NCBI GenBank assembly: GCA_031213475.1
Contig: JARUPZ010000015.1
Coordinates: 9,576,528 to 9,640,527 of the forward strand
Direction of reading: 5' to 3'
DNA length: 64,000 nt
Source: Nereocystis luetkeana
Lineage: Eukaryota > Sar > Phaeophyceae > Laminariales > Laminariaceae
Made by a program: the position numbers and the translations under genes. Below are positions 36,162-48,100 of the stretch, one piece after another (position 1 is the stretch's first letter; each line of letters begins with the position of its first letter). Below the pieces are notes generated by a model, which searched no databases, was not told the DNA's origin, and saw only the letters and a list, made by a program, of their open reading frames with translations.

Positions 36162-39100
36162 CATGGTGGAGCACACAAAGTATGCTGTTGATGCATGCTA
36201 CGATATCGATGCGCTTTCTCTGAGAACACGCGCTACGGTAGACATATCCCCCATCTTCAGCTGAAGCTCCTCACCAGACAAAATCTATACCCTACCCGAA
36301 ACCAAAAAAAGTTTCGGGAAAGCTAACAGTGAAAACCCCCTCTACAATCCCAGAGCCTACTGTTAATGGGTAAACGTATCACGATACTGTTATTCAGGTC
36401 AGTCCCAGTGTCAGTTTGGCCGAAAAGTGCTACCTGGTCCCCTCTTGTAGAACGCCTCTGAGACTCCTCGCGTGAGGCCGCTCTTATACCCCTCCCAGAG
36501 CCCGACCTTGAGAAAACTGAAACTAGGACGCCTGCTAAAAGTACGGAACAGGAAATCTGATCGAGGCTGGATTCTTATTTGAGAAATGGGTGCGTCCTAC
36601 ACTAAATTCAGCATAACGACACCCGAATTTCTTGTTTTCCGGGAAACCGGACCTCAGCCTGCCTTCCTTGTTGCATGTTTTCTTATTTCAGTACGCGACC
36701 GCATTTTAGATTCTCGTTTTTTTTACTAAGGCTCTCAAAGGTTATTGTGTAGAATAGTGATTGGTGTCCTCGCTGAGCATAAACGCCTCGCTGTAAAAAA
36801 TCCTTTTTGAGAAACAAAATTCAGCCTGAAATTCTCAAAGCACCAAGTTCTTAACACACGCAGCGTACTGCAGGTGTCATGTCCTGCATAGATGCGTGCC
36901 ATGTACCAAGGAATAAAATCTAGTGACATCGCTTCTCTGGCTGGCGGCGCCCTCCACTGAAAACCTGCGTACCCAATCTCGTCGGAGTTCCGTATTGTGT
37001 GTGTGTGTTTTTTTCGAAGATATATGCCAGGTTTATATTTGCAGTATGACCTTAGATCCTATGCACTTTTCATCAGGAAGTTTTCGAGTGCTATCGTTCG
37101 GCCTGCGGCAGGCGGCAGGTTTAGAGCTCGCCAGATGAGAATATTTGTAGAAATATAGGCGTACACGTCACAATGTGTCGCAACCCCCCTGTACTGCAGT
37201 ATACCAGGCAATCCATCAAATGTACGGGTGGGTAAAGTTGCTTGACTTTTTCCAAAAAAAAAAGGGACACGAAAAATTAGCGGAAAGAAATACAAGTAAG
37301 GAAAAAATGTTTCGGCGATAGATAGGGGGCAATTCCTCAGTGCTGAAGGAGCCCTTAACCCTTTTTAGAACCGCTGTCCCGTTTTAGGGGCAGACCAGTC
37401 AAACTTCAAGTAGTTTGTCCCCAAAACGGGACTGCGGTCCTGAAGGGGTTATGGAGCCCCTCCGTCAGTCATTTGTTTTTGGCCTGAACGTGCTTCGTAG
37501 CAAGCGTCCTACCGTACCTGTGATGTATCGGAAACCGATCTCCTGTTCTGGTGTTATCATACTAGATTTAGTGGTAGTGGCGGAGCCATCCCACAGTAGG
37601 GGTGCGCCAGACGTTCCTGAGCCCCCACATGAGGAGCTCAATATCTCACCCGACACAATACATGGAAGAAATTCGTTCGTGCCACCCGACCGGCACTTGT
37701 ATGCGCTAGTCCTAAAGCGAATATACGAGTAATTTTTCATCCTAACTGGCAGTCCTCACTTAAGGAACTCAATTGGTCAGAAACCTTTGGCCCAAAAAGT
37801 GCAACCCCTACCGTGGGGTGACTCGGCGGTCACGTCAAGGGGCCAGAGTGCATTCTCCTGCTGCTACTATTTGGTTCTTATACGGCGTGTAGACATTCGG
37901 AGGGGGGTACTTGTTTTTTTTCGCGCCCATCGTAGGCTCTAATTGCTGGTAGCTTTCTGTTGGTATTTACGGACGACATACATCGCCCCCCCCCCGCTGT
38001 TCTACCTTGTCGGGTGGGCGTGAGCCGGCCCGACCCGACCAAACAATGATCCATTGTCAGCATGATCCGCCCGTCAAACTCACAAAACACAACATGAAGG
38101 GTTAGGGTTGTGTCTGTTTTTTGTCGACGGCAGGTACAGCTGGAGCCTTCGGACGCGGCAACAACCTTTGACTTAGCGGTGGTGCTACATCGCCTCGGCA
38201 GGACTGAAGCGGCCAGGGACCTCTACGTAAAAGTAGGTGCCAAATTTGTCCCGTCCACCGTGGGCGAGCCGCGTACTCGAGACGTTTCCTTTTTTTTTTA
38301 ACATTCATCCTATTTTACTGTCTTCGCCCTTCTTTTTTCTCTCTATATCCTCCCTCGTCGGAACTCAGATCTGGGGTCACATAGCAGGCTGTCACCCCCC
38401 CCCCCCTCCTCCGTCTCGAAAGGGATGCGTGGTCAATGGTCAAATGACTAAGGCAAGCAACAAATGAGTACGCCCCCCCCCCCCCCGCCTCCCCCACTAC
38501 GGTTCGCGCCTTGCCTTTCTAATCGCGAGAAGACTCCATTCAGCCAATTCTTCCCTCGTCGACTCGCGTCATATTACGCCTATAATACCCACGCTACCAG
38601 GCGCTCTCAGCGGTCGATTCCCCTTAGTGTTTTCTGCATACAAACACAATCTTGGAGGATTGTGGAGGTCGCTGATCACTGAGTGAGGCACATGCTTTGG
38701 TCGATTAAGCAAATGCCTAGGCGGGATATGAGGACTGGGCATACAATTGTCAGGCTGGGTGTGTTTGCTTGGTCGCGTACTTGTGTCAACTTATTCGTTG
38801 TGTTTTCGTACCCGGTACGTTGTCCTTTTATCCGCGATTATTTTAGTAATCTCTGTCTCACAGCCTGCGACCACATAATAGGTATCTAACGATCTCAGCC
38901 CACTAGAAAAAAATAAAACTCTGAATAATGAAGACTCAGGACGGATACTGGGCGTACTGATGTCGTTGGGTAGAAAAACGGTTTACAGTGAAAACAACAC
39001 CCTCACACGTACTCAATGGCCGGCGGCCACTAGGGGTTTACTGTAGTTGCGGAGGCATGGCGTTTTCGGTCATAAAACACTATTATTTCATTTGAAGTTA

Positions 39101-42100
39101 CCGCTCCTCTAGGAGAAGGTGTGAAGCACCACTATGGGGGGAAATACAAGATCCGCTTCGTCTTCATATTAGAGCCTTAACCCTTTTACGACTGCAGTCC
39201 TGTTATTGGGGACAAATTCCTAAAAATTTGGCCTGTTTGTCCCCAAAATGGGACTGCAATTTGCCCCAGGAGGGCAAACGTTCCAGAGTGGTATCTGGTA
39301 CATTTTACGGCAGCATTATTTAATCCCCAAGCACTATTTTCGGTAGTAATATATTTACGAATTTGAGCTATAGCGTCGATGAAATAATTTACAATAAGAG
39401 GAACATGCCCTATCTACTGCTGGTGTGTAGTGGGGGCGGACTACCTTACTGAAGTGGCGACTTAATTGAGCTTGTGTACACTACTGTAGATTCGTTTTGC
39501 GAAAATGAGAGACACAGTAATCCGACAACACAATCTGTTGTGGGCGTCTGCACATTCCGCGAGTTGTTAGTCCCCTCGAACATCAAAATGCCAAAGCAAA
39601 TCGCCCACCGATGTTAGCCATTCCGGTGGCCTTTTTGTTTTTTTTCAACTAAGGTTCATTCTTATCGGAGAGCGTTTTTTCCATAATTTCCAAAATTTGG
39701 AAATAATTGGAGATGTGTAAAAATATACGTAGGCGTTCTGTCACTATTCGTGAAGTTCTCCAGAACCAAAAATATAAAATTCGTTAACATTCCAATATTT
39801 GAAAAAAAAAAACCAGGAAAATATGGAAGATTGAAAAATTGCGCGAAAAAAATGTCGAAAATTTGGACGAAAAGCTCTCTGATAAGAATGACCCTAAGTA
39901 AACTACACTTTGTAGTTAGTGTGTGGCTCCTGCCTGTTTTCTTTGAAAGCAACGCTTGCGGCGTGCAGATCATGCGCCAACGCCCGCCAACCATGCCCTG
40001 AAAAACAAATCCGCCCGGTAAGTGTCACAAGCATGCGTCTGAACGAGTCACCCAATTTTTTTTTGTGTATGTGCAAGAACACTGCAAAGCCCGGAGGCCT
40101 GGGTCTTATCCGAGGGCACAACCCATATTTGAAAAAAAGAAAAAGAAGGAAACATCACCTGTGATCATCTATATCTCCCAACCTTTCCGAATCGACCAAG
40201 ACCTCTGCCTGAACTGGGCGTTGCTTCACGGGTGCACCTCCCTCCCCCCCCGCTTGCGCAATGTAGGCCTAAAAATGCCCTTGTGGAGACAGCGAATGAT
40301 GTAGCGAGGTGATCGGCACCTTGCGGTGTTTGCTACGTCATTCAATGCCCCCGCAAGGGTTTGTTTACGCGTCCACGCTGACATACGGGGGGTAGCGGGG
40401 TCCTTCCCGGTCTGTGGTTTAGAGGGAACATCTTATCGTCTGCCCTTATCTTTTCGTCGCCTGCCCTTATCTTTTTGTCGGGGGTATTATTGAGCGACGG
40501 ACTGGACTTAATGTATCAGAGGGGGACTATCCCGAGGAAGACATATAGAGCTGACGCAGTACACCTATACACCAGGTACCAGGTATGTGTGTGATAGTAT
40601 TGTTCTTGTCGTTGGTTCCTCCCGCGGCAATGGTAGCACGTTTAGGGCCGATGTGTTCTGACCTTTGCCGGTGAGGCGTTCTGAGGTTTCTCGCTTAATG
40701 AGCTCCATACCTCACCCGAAAACTGACTTCAGCAAAATTCAGAATTCATCCCGATGGATAATCCCATGGCCCAAGTATACGAAAACGTCATTTTTCTCAA
40801 CAAGATGGACGCCTCCGACGAATTTGGGTTAAGGAACCCCGTCATTCAGAAAACGTTTTAGCGGAAATGGTGCTACCTCTATCGTGGAATGTGTCCGGTT
40901 ATATAGTACGATACTTTTAACCACTCTATACCTGGTATGGTCTTGGGACTAATACGTGGGAGAGCAAACAAATGTTTCTCCGATACTGTTGAGCTCTCCT
41001 CATGTGAATGATGTGGAAGAACTCGGACAACAAGGCACTACCTCTACATGCTCCATGTGGGAAACAACCCGTAGTACGCGCGATCGAAGCATCACACACA
41101 GCTTGCAAATATGGGTTTCGACCAAATCCTCGATCCCAGAGCTGCGTTTTTTTCAACTTTATATATAGCAAGCATCCCAGTGGGGGGACCCCCCTCGTAC
41201 ATGGAGAGCCGGGCGTAGGTAGGGTGTGGATGATGCGAGGAGATCGTACTCGCCGCGCCAGAGATGGTGGTACACACCCGAATACATCCCGATGCCGCAG
41301 AACCCCCCATCAACCATGCGACTTCCGCATCTCTGTGGCGTCTTCTTCGTCGATTTCCCAAGCACAACCGACGCGTGCCTCGATAGGGGTACATTACTTT
41401 TTTGGGGGACCATAGTAAATAGGACCAAATATTGTGAATAAAAACAGCGAAATATATAGGTTTTGTGTGTGTGTGTACCGTAGGTCCTATTTGATGCGCC
41501 CCCCCGTAATAGCGCTCCTGGCGTAGCTATTTTTTTCTGAATAACGGAGTTTCTCAACCCTCAATCGTCGGAATCCTTTTTCTTTTGGCTATATTACTAA
41601 ACTGTAGTAGTTGGTCACGTAGGCCTATGGGATTGTTCATCAACCGTTTGCGCTTCCAATTTTTCTCAACAACCAGTCCTTACTTAATGTTAGTAAAGAG
41701 ACCTTCAAGCGAGGAACCCCAGGAATGGTATGCGCCTCGCCAAAGACCTTGGCGCGTGTCAAACCAACAGCTGTCTTTGCCTTAAAGCTGATCGATCAAA
41801 CGAACCAACGTTTGTTTCGTCATCCTCGTCTTACTGCGACGAACAGATTTTGGGCATGGAAGGAGCAAGCCAAGGCGCAAGAACTCGACACTTGGCATTG
41901 ACGAATCTAGCCGTCGTGAAGCAGGAGGTCGGGGACGTCGAGGGAGCTATAGAAGGATACCGCCAAGTGTTGGTGTGAGTTTACAGGATACCGCGAAAGA
42001 AAAGACGTGCGTGGGTAGGGCGGGGGGGGAACTATCAGGTGTGGGTAGGGGGGGGGAGGGGGGGGGTGTACTCGATAGGAGAGATGTACTCGATCTCATG

Positions 42101-45100
42101 CATGGGCGTAGTCGTATGACCATAGACCCTTGCATCCCTACAATGCCGGGACGGAGCATGTCGGGTTTTCACCGACCAGGCAGACATTGCTTGCACCAAG
42201 CGCGAAGCGCCGTGAGGTGTCTGGCGAGTCGCATGAAGGATGAGCTGCATCCTACAAAGAACCGCTTTTGAGGCGGACTTGCATATGGACGACAGCTTCA
42301 ATGAGTTGATTTAATTTCCGGTGTAGGCATTTCCAGAGACAGCAATGGGAGTACTATGTAACTGCCTCTTGGGTGCCTTACCTTGAACACTACGTGATAC
42401 GATCAATTCCCTTGTGCAGAGTAAAGGTTCTTTACCTCGCACGAATGATCTAACTCGACAACCAGCTGTGGGCGACCGCCAAAAAAAAAACAAAAAAAAC
42501 GGTACCCTGGTTGTCTAGCTCACGTAGTGAGCGGCATGTTTTACAGTGTCGTTGCCAATCTACACCAACCCAACCTATATATAATAGACAAGGGGGGGTG
42601 TACTTATGTTCTGCATGGTGTAGCTGTGTGACGATTGACCTTCGCAGCAGGATATATGTCACTGTCACCAACTAATGGCGTGTTGGTGGAGCCCGGTCGG
42701 TCAGTCGGTCGGTCGGTGGGCCGGTCGGTCGGCCGGCCAGTCGGTCGGTCGGTTCAGCCATCTCGAAACGGGCCACTAGTTTTTTTCTGAGGACCGAGGA
42801 ATTTCGCAGCATTTTCGCTGGTTACAAGACCAGCCTTGACTCGGTCTAGAGCATACAGTACGAACATATAGGCAGGACGAAAAACAAACGTTTTCCTTGA
42901 AATCTCAGGCAAGCCCCCACATACGTCGTGTAGCGTACCCTACACCCTTTCAACACCGAATCACATTTTCTTTCTGCACCCGCAACGCCTCCAATGTTAT
43001 ATTTTGCGCCTCCAGGGACTTGCCTGATAGCGCGGCCCTTCTGAACAACCTGGGGTCGGCCCTGCTCACCCTGGGCGAGGCCGAAGAGGGGCTCCCGCTG
43101 CTGCACAAGGCTTTCGAGCTAGACCCCACGCAGCACGACCCGCTGGTCAATCTCGGCACGCACCTACAGGAACAGGGGGACCTCGATGGTGCTAAAGCCC
43201 TCTACACGAGGTGGGTTGCAAGCTTGCTGTGTTACAGCAGAGTAGTACCTCCCACGCCTCGGGCAGGTCTATCGATTCCCGCTTGACGATCTAGGTCTTT
43301 TGGGGGCAGATAGATCGATAGATCGTCGATCTGTGTGATCTACGGTAGCAGCTCATGTTGACGGGTGGGAGCCGTATCATCTTCTTCTTGCTACACTTGC
43401 GAAAACGAGTTGCACGTTTTTTCTTTGTGGGGATCTGCCCTGCACATATCCTGCACAGCGTCTCAAAACTGCAGGCTATAGCCTACATCGTGATCTCTCT
43501 GTTCGACATGTTGTACTTTTGATGGTGTGTGGTAAGGGCGCATTGTGCCGCAGTCTTTGCCCAGGGCGGGAGAACCTACGGGTATCCTTACAAAATCGTA
43601 GCCCTTCCAAGGTCGCCAGAGTGCCAGGTACCGGTACCTCCCGAGAATTTTGCCATTTTCGGCTTTCAATACCCTAGTGATTCGCGAGGTATATTCTCGT
43701 AAAAATACATAAAAATGTCTACCTACTAGTGATACGCGTATAGAGCTGTATTCGTAAAAATGATTGTCCCCGTGCGAAAATGCAGTCCCGACTATTCTAC
43801 TACTGAGGAGCTTGCTTCATGTCCGGCCCGGTCGGCGTGTGAAATCATCCTTTTGGTTTAGCTTCTAGAGGGCCGACACGCATTGGATTGACAGATCACA
43901 ATCTAGATCACAATCTAGATCACAATCTAGATCATAATCTAGGCCCTACATTTTCCGTTGTGATATGATTCTGTGCACATGAGACGCACCATACAGATCC
44001 AGCCGGTGAATGGACAGATCCCACCCGGCAGCCATGGTTTAGATCGTTTAGATCGTGTTAACGCATAAATCAGGCATGTAGTTGCTCCGAAATAGCTAGA
44101 TCGTGACAAGGGGGGGTCTGATATGATCTGTATGATCTGCCTACAGGGATCTGATCTGGTCTGTCAATAGGGACTCGATGTGATATGACGATAGGGATCT
44201 GATCTGGTCTGTTCACAGGGATCTGATCTGATCTGTCCACAGGGATATGATGTGATCTGTCCATAGGGATCTGATATGATTTGTCCCCCAGATATCTGAT
44301 CCGATCTGAGAGGCTGAGGGGGAACGACAGCCGCGCAGATCGGCACGCTATCATGCTCGCACCTATCTGAGCCAGCGAGGAGGAAATCCTTCATAAAAAG
44401 GAGCAATGGCATCGAGCGGATCTGATCTGATCCTTCCATAGGGATCTGATCTGATCCTTCCATAGGGATCTGATACGATCTGTCCATAAGGATCTGATCT
44501 GATCTGATCTGATCTGTTCGATGTGTGCTACATTTCGCTCTTTTATGTGCATACAGGGCGGAGAGGCTATGGAGGAACGACGGCCTCGCAGTTCGACAAG
44601 CTATCATGCTCGCACCAATCTTAGTCAGCGAGGAGCACATCCTTCGGGAAAAGGAGCAACTGCATCGAGCGGTTAAGTTTTTACAGGACAGCACTACTGT
44701 ATTAACAGTATACGTTCGCCACCCGACAACATGCAGACAGCATGACTAGCTTCAACGTTGATCACTCATAAAACATTTACACCCCCCAGAAGAAGCGAAA
44801 TCATAAGGAACCAAAAACGAAAAAGGAAGCCTACCGTATACTATGCACGAAGCGTTACTCCTTTCTGTACCTACTCCTACCTACGTAACCTCTTACTACT
44901 GAGGTGCCGTTTCGGGGACAAAGCAACATAAGGATCTGAGTGGTTTGTCCCCAAAACGGGACAGCAGAGCTAAAAGGGTTATCCTCTGTGTACAGCATCA
45001 ACACATCACTTCAAGTGAATTTTGTCTACCCAACCATCACCACCCAAAGGGCTTCGTGCGTGTGTACCAAGGGTCGCCTTCCTAACCAATCGGGGGGTGG

Positions 45101-48100
45101 GGGGGGGATGTGATACCCGTTTGTTTCTTATATTTAGCGAAAATCGTGATATTTTGTACCCGGATCGTGACAGCGAGCACTTTTCACACATTGAACTGAT
45201 CATGATCTACGTACCCAAAATCGCTCACAGTAGATCCTACAAACCTGCCGTTATGATATGCTGTGCAGGATCTATACAGTGCAGATCCAACCCCGGAAAC
45301 ATGCCCTACGAAGATCGTTCAGCTTAGACGGCTCTCGCCCGGCAGCATGGGGTTGGTTGATCACGCAAACCAGGAACAGATCTATCTGCCCTGGAATACC
45401 TGGATCATGAAGCGGGAATGATCTATCTGATCTGTCCGAGATGCTTCAAATAGTTTCTAACCATAGTATGAAGGGTGGATACCGTCAATAGTGGGAATAG
45501 CGGCAACCAATACCTGGTAATCGCGTGGAAGCACGACGATTCGTGGAATCGCGCCTCTACCCAACATTTCTTGTTCTTGTTGTTTGAACGCATCGCACAG
45601 CTGACATCTACCGGTACATGTTTGCTCAAAACTGAAGGTGGACGAGCTGATCGCCCGCGATCCGCCGCTAGCCATCTCGGACCCTGTTCAAGGGGTAGAA
45701 CGTGTCCACTTCTACCTCGGCTATCGGGGAGGGAACCACCGGCAAATTCAACAAAAAATTGCCAGGTGCGCATTCATTTTTCTCCATGTACATACTCGTA
45801 CTAAGTAGAGCTTTACCACTTTTTGTTTTTGTTTTTGAGACTAACGGATGAAACGAGACTAAAATATCTGACGTGAATCAGGAGTTGGTTGGGTCTGATT
45901 GCCTGTGGATTATTTTCTTCTTGGATGGAACGCCCCGACCACTGGAGCCTTGAGTCGGCGCGCCTCACCGCGTGGCACTGCTCTCCTCAATGTCAGGATG
46001 TACGCTCTGGCGAGCCCGGAGCTACTCTACGTCGACCCCCACCTCGACGCAGAAATGCGCACGCCCTACGTGCCCTTAACAAAGCGAAGAGGAGCAGCAG
46101 GAGGAGAAGGAGGCGTATCTTCGACGGGGGAAGAGGGGGAAACGGGCGCCACATCATCGGAAGGATGCAAATTTCTAGCGGAAGGAGGGGCAGTATCCGA
46201 GGCGGCTGCTGGTGAAACCGCTGCTGCTCTCGTGCGAGAATGCGGCCTTTCGAAAAGAGGCGAGGGTCCTTCGGCAGACAGCAGCGACGTGTCGGCAGCA
46301 GCAGCAGCTGTCAGTGCGCCGGGAACACTGGGTGCGGTTGGAAGGCCACGCAGCTCGAGATTCCCTCCGCTCCGGGTTGGATTTATGTCCAAGTTTTTCG
46401 GGATCGAGGTGCTCATACACAACTCTGGTGGAAAAGTCAGGACCGTTTGGTCATCCTATTTATGAGCCAACGTTGCTTATTTTTCCGTCCTGACTTGTAT
46501 ACACGAGCCGCTCTTTGTTCGGGTTCAACGCCATTTGTTTTACTCCTGTATGTAGCCGGACTTCTCCATCGATGAACTGCGCAACATTTTTGCTTCACGT
46601 ATATAGCTGTCCCATTTTTTGTTGCAAATAATTGGTAGCATGATTTCGGTTCCCATCCGACAATGTGCAGGCAGCAACCTCGATCACTTAGATATGTCTT
46701 CCCTGAAATATTTAGATGATCAATCGAGTATCATGTCCGAGGTGTGAAGCCTTCAGACCTCGGACATATCACGGTATATCAATCTATCTATCTACTTCGA
46801 AGTATCTATCTATCTATCTATCTATCAATCTACAGTAGATACTCTACCTCCTCGCCTGCCGCTATGAGAGGCTGTGAAGGATTTGTGCATAGTACCGATC
46901 CAACCCAGGAGGCAACTGCTCCATAAATCATGCAGATTTGCGTGGGTCCAACCCGGCAATGAGCAACATATGCTTACGATACAACTTAAGAGTATGGTCA
47001 TCACCTTTCTTCCATGGGTGTGGCTCCGCCTTGTCACCCCCCCCCACCGCCCCCCGCCCAATGTTATGCGGTTTTTCCCGCCCCCAACGTCAAATACTTG
47101 GCTAAAGAGCTGGCTAACATAGCCTCCGACAGCAGAGAGGAACGCCTCAACTCAGACGACCACGATGCACGGGGCGCGGTAATTATTTGCTGCTCATGAC
47201 TCACCCTATAACCCCCCCCCCCCCCCTCCCCTCCCGGGACAAGCACAGGAACGGCACGGCTTGCTGCTAGCAGGCACGACCGAACGCATCATCCCTCCCC
47301 AAACGCTCCTCCCAAAACGTCACCGGCGTTATTTCCGAAGGACACGAAGTGTAGCTGCTGCATGCCGCATGCCTCGCCCCTCTCCACCCTTCAACTTAAC
47401 CACCGAACGCGCCCTGTGGGCAAGCGCAGGAACCGCACGGTATGCTGATCTAGTAGGAGGCTTCATCGAACGCCTTATCCCTCCCAAAACGTCCCTCCCT
47501 AAAACTGTTCACAGGTACAAACTTCAAACGATGCGAAAAAAAACTGCTGTACGTATGCTCCGCCCGCGCCCCCCCCCCCTCCTTCAACCCCTGCTGTCTG
47601 TGGGCAAGCGCAAGAATCGCACGGAAGAGGCCTTGAATAACACAATATTCCCCCCGAACGAAATTGCAGGTACTAACGTCGAACGACACAAGAACCAACT
47701 GCTGCATGCCCCCCCCCCCCCCCGCTCCCCGCCCCCCCCCTGCCGCCCTGCGGACGACAAGCGTAGGAACCTCACGGCATGCTGCTTGGAGGAATAATGA
47801 AGCATCTACCGAGGAGCTATTTTCACGTAATTCTTCTCCCGATCGCCGCCCCTGGGAGGCAGGCGTCTCCTAGCCTTATCGAGGCCGCGGATGAGGTGAT
47901 AGGGCTACCCTCGAAGGCATCTATGGCCCGAGAGCTCCTTGGACGTTTGAGGTGGGTTGCAGCATCAGGACGATTCAACGGTTGGATTCACAGCCGTTCG
48001 ATGGATGTCTCTAAAACGGGTGCGGGGGAGGGGGCGTACTCATTTGTTGCTTGCCTTAGTCATTTGACCATTGACCACGCATCTCTTTCGAGTCGGAGCA

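Larger units (their letters stand above)
36117..38133 (+). other. Glycosyltransferase intron 5
   Basis: Starts with the GA tract; contains an F fragment (about 36425-36480) and G (37355-37451). Otherwise unremarkable. Confidence 0.8.
38233..41846 (+). other. Glycosyltransferase intron 6
   Basis: Contains I interrupted by E (38330-38585), G (39177-39270), F (40650-40893) and A (41394-41509). Confidence 0.8.
41975..43015 (+). other. Glycosyltransferase intron 7
   Basis: Half of it is a full D element (42067-42591) between G-rich runs, followed by a GGTC microsatellite (42690-42765). Confidence 0.85.
43211..44556 (+). other. Glycosyltransferase intron 8
   Basis: Contains H (about 43270-43510), GATC-rich minisatellites (43892-44307 and 44419-44523) and the exon-9 relic between them. 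Confidence 0.85.
44672..45637 (+). other. Glycosyltransferase intron 9
   Basis: Contains G (44886-44982) and H (45185-45445). Confidence 0.8.
46409..47766 (+). other. Glycosyltransferase intron 11
   Basis: Contains an ATCT tract and truncated H (46757-46985), then the serial exon-12 relics with C runs between them. Confidence 0.85.

Noticed and set aside
44110..44523. Regularly spaced repeats resembling a CRISPR array
   Set aside because: The units are GATC-rich tandem repeats without unique spacers, in a eukaryotic intron, and carry an exon relic in the middle.
46066..46422. 118-codon antisense frame over exon 11
   Set aside because: Mirror of the GC-rich low-complexity insert. The sense strand has the conserved GT41 sequence and correct splice sites.
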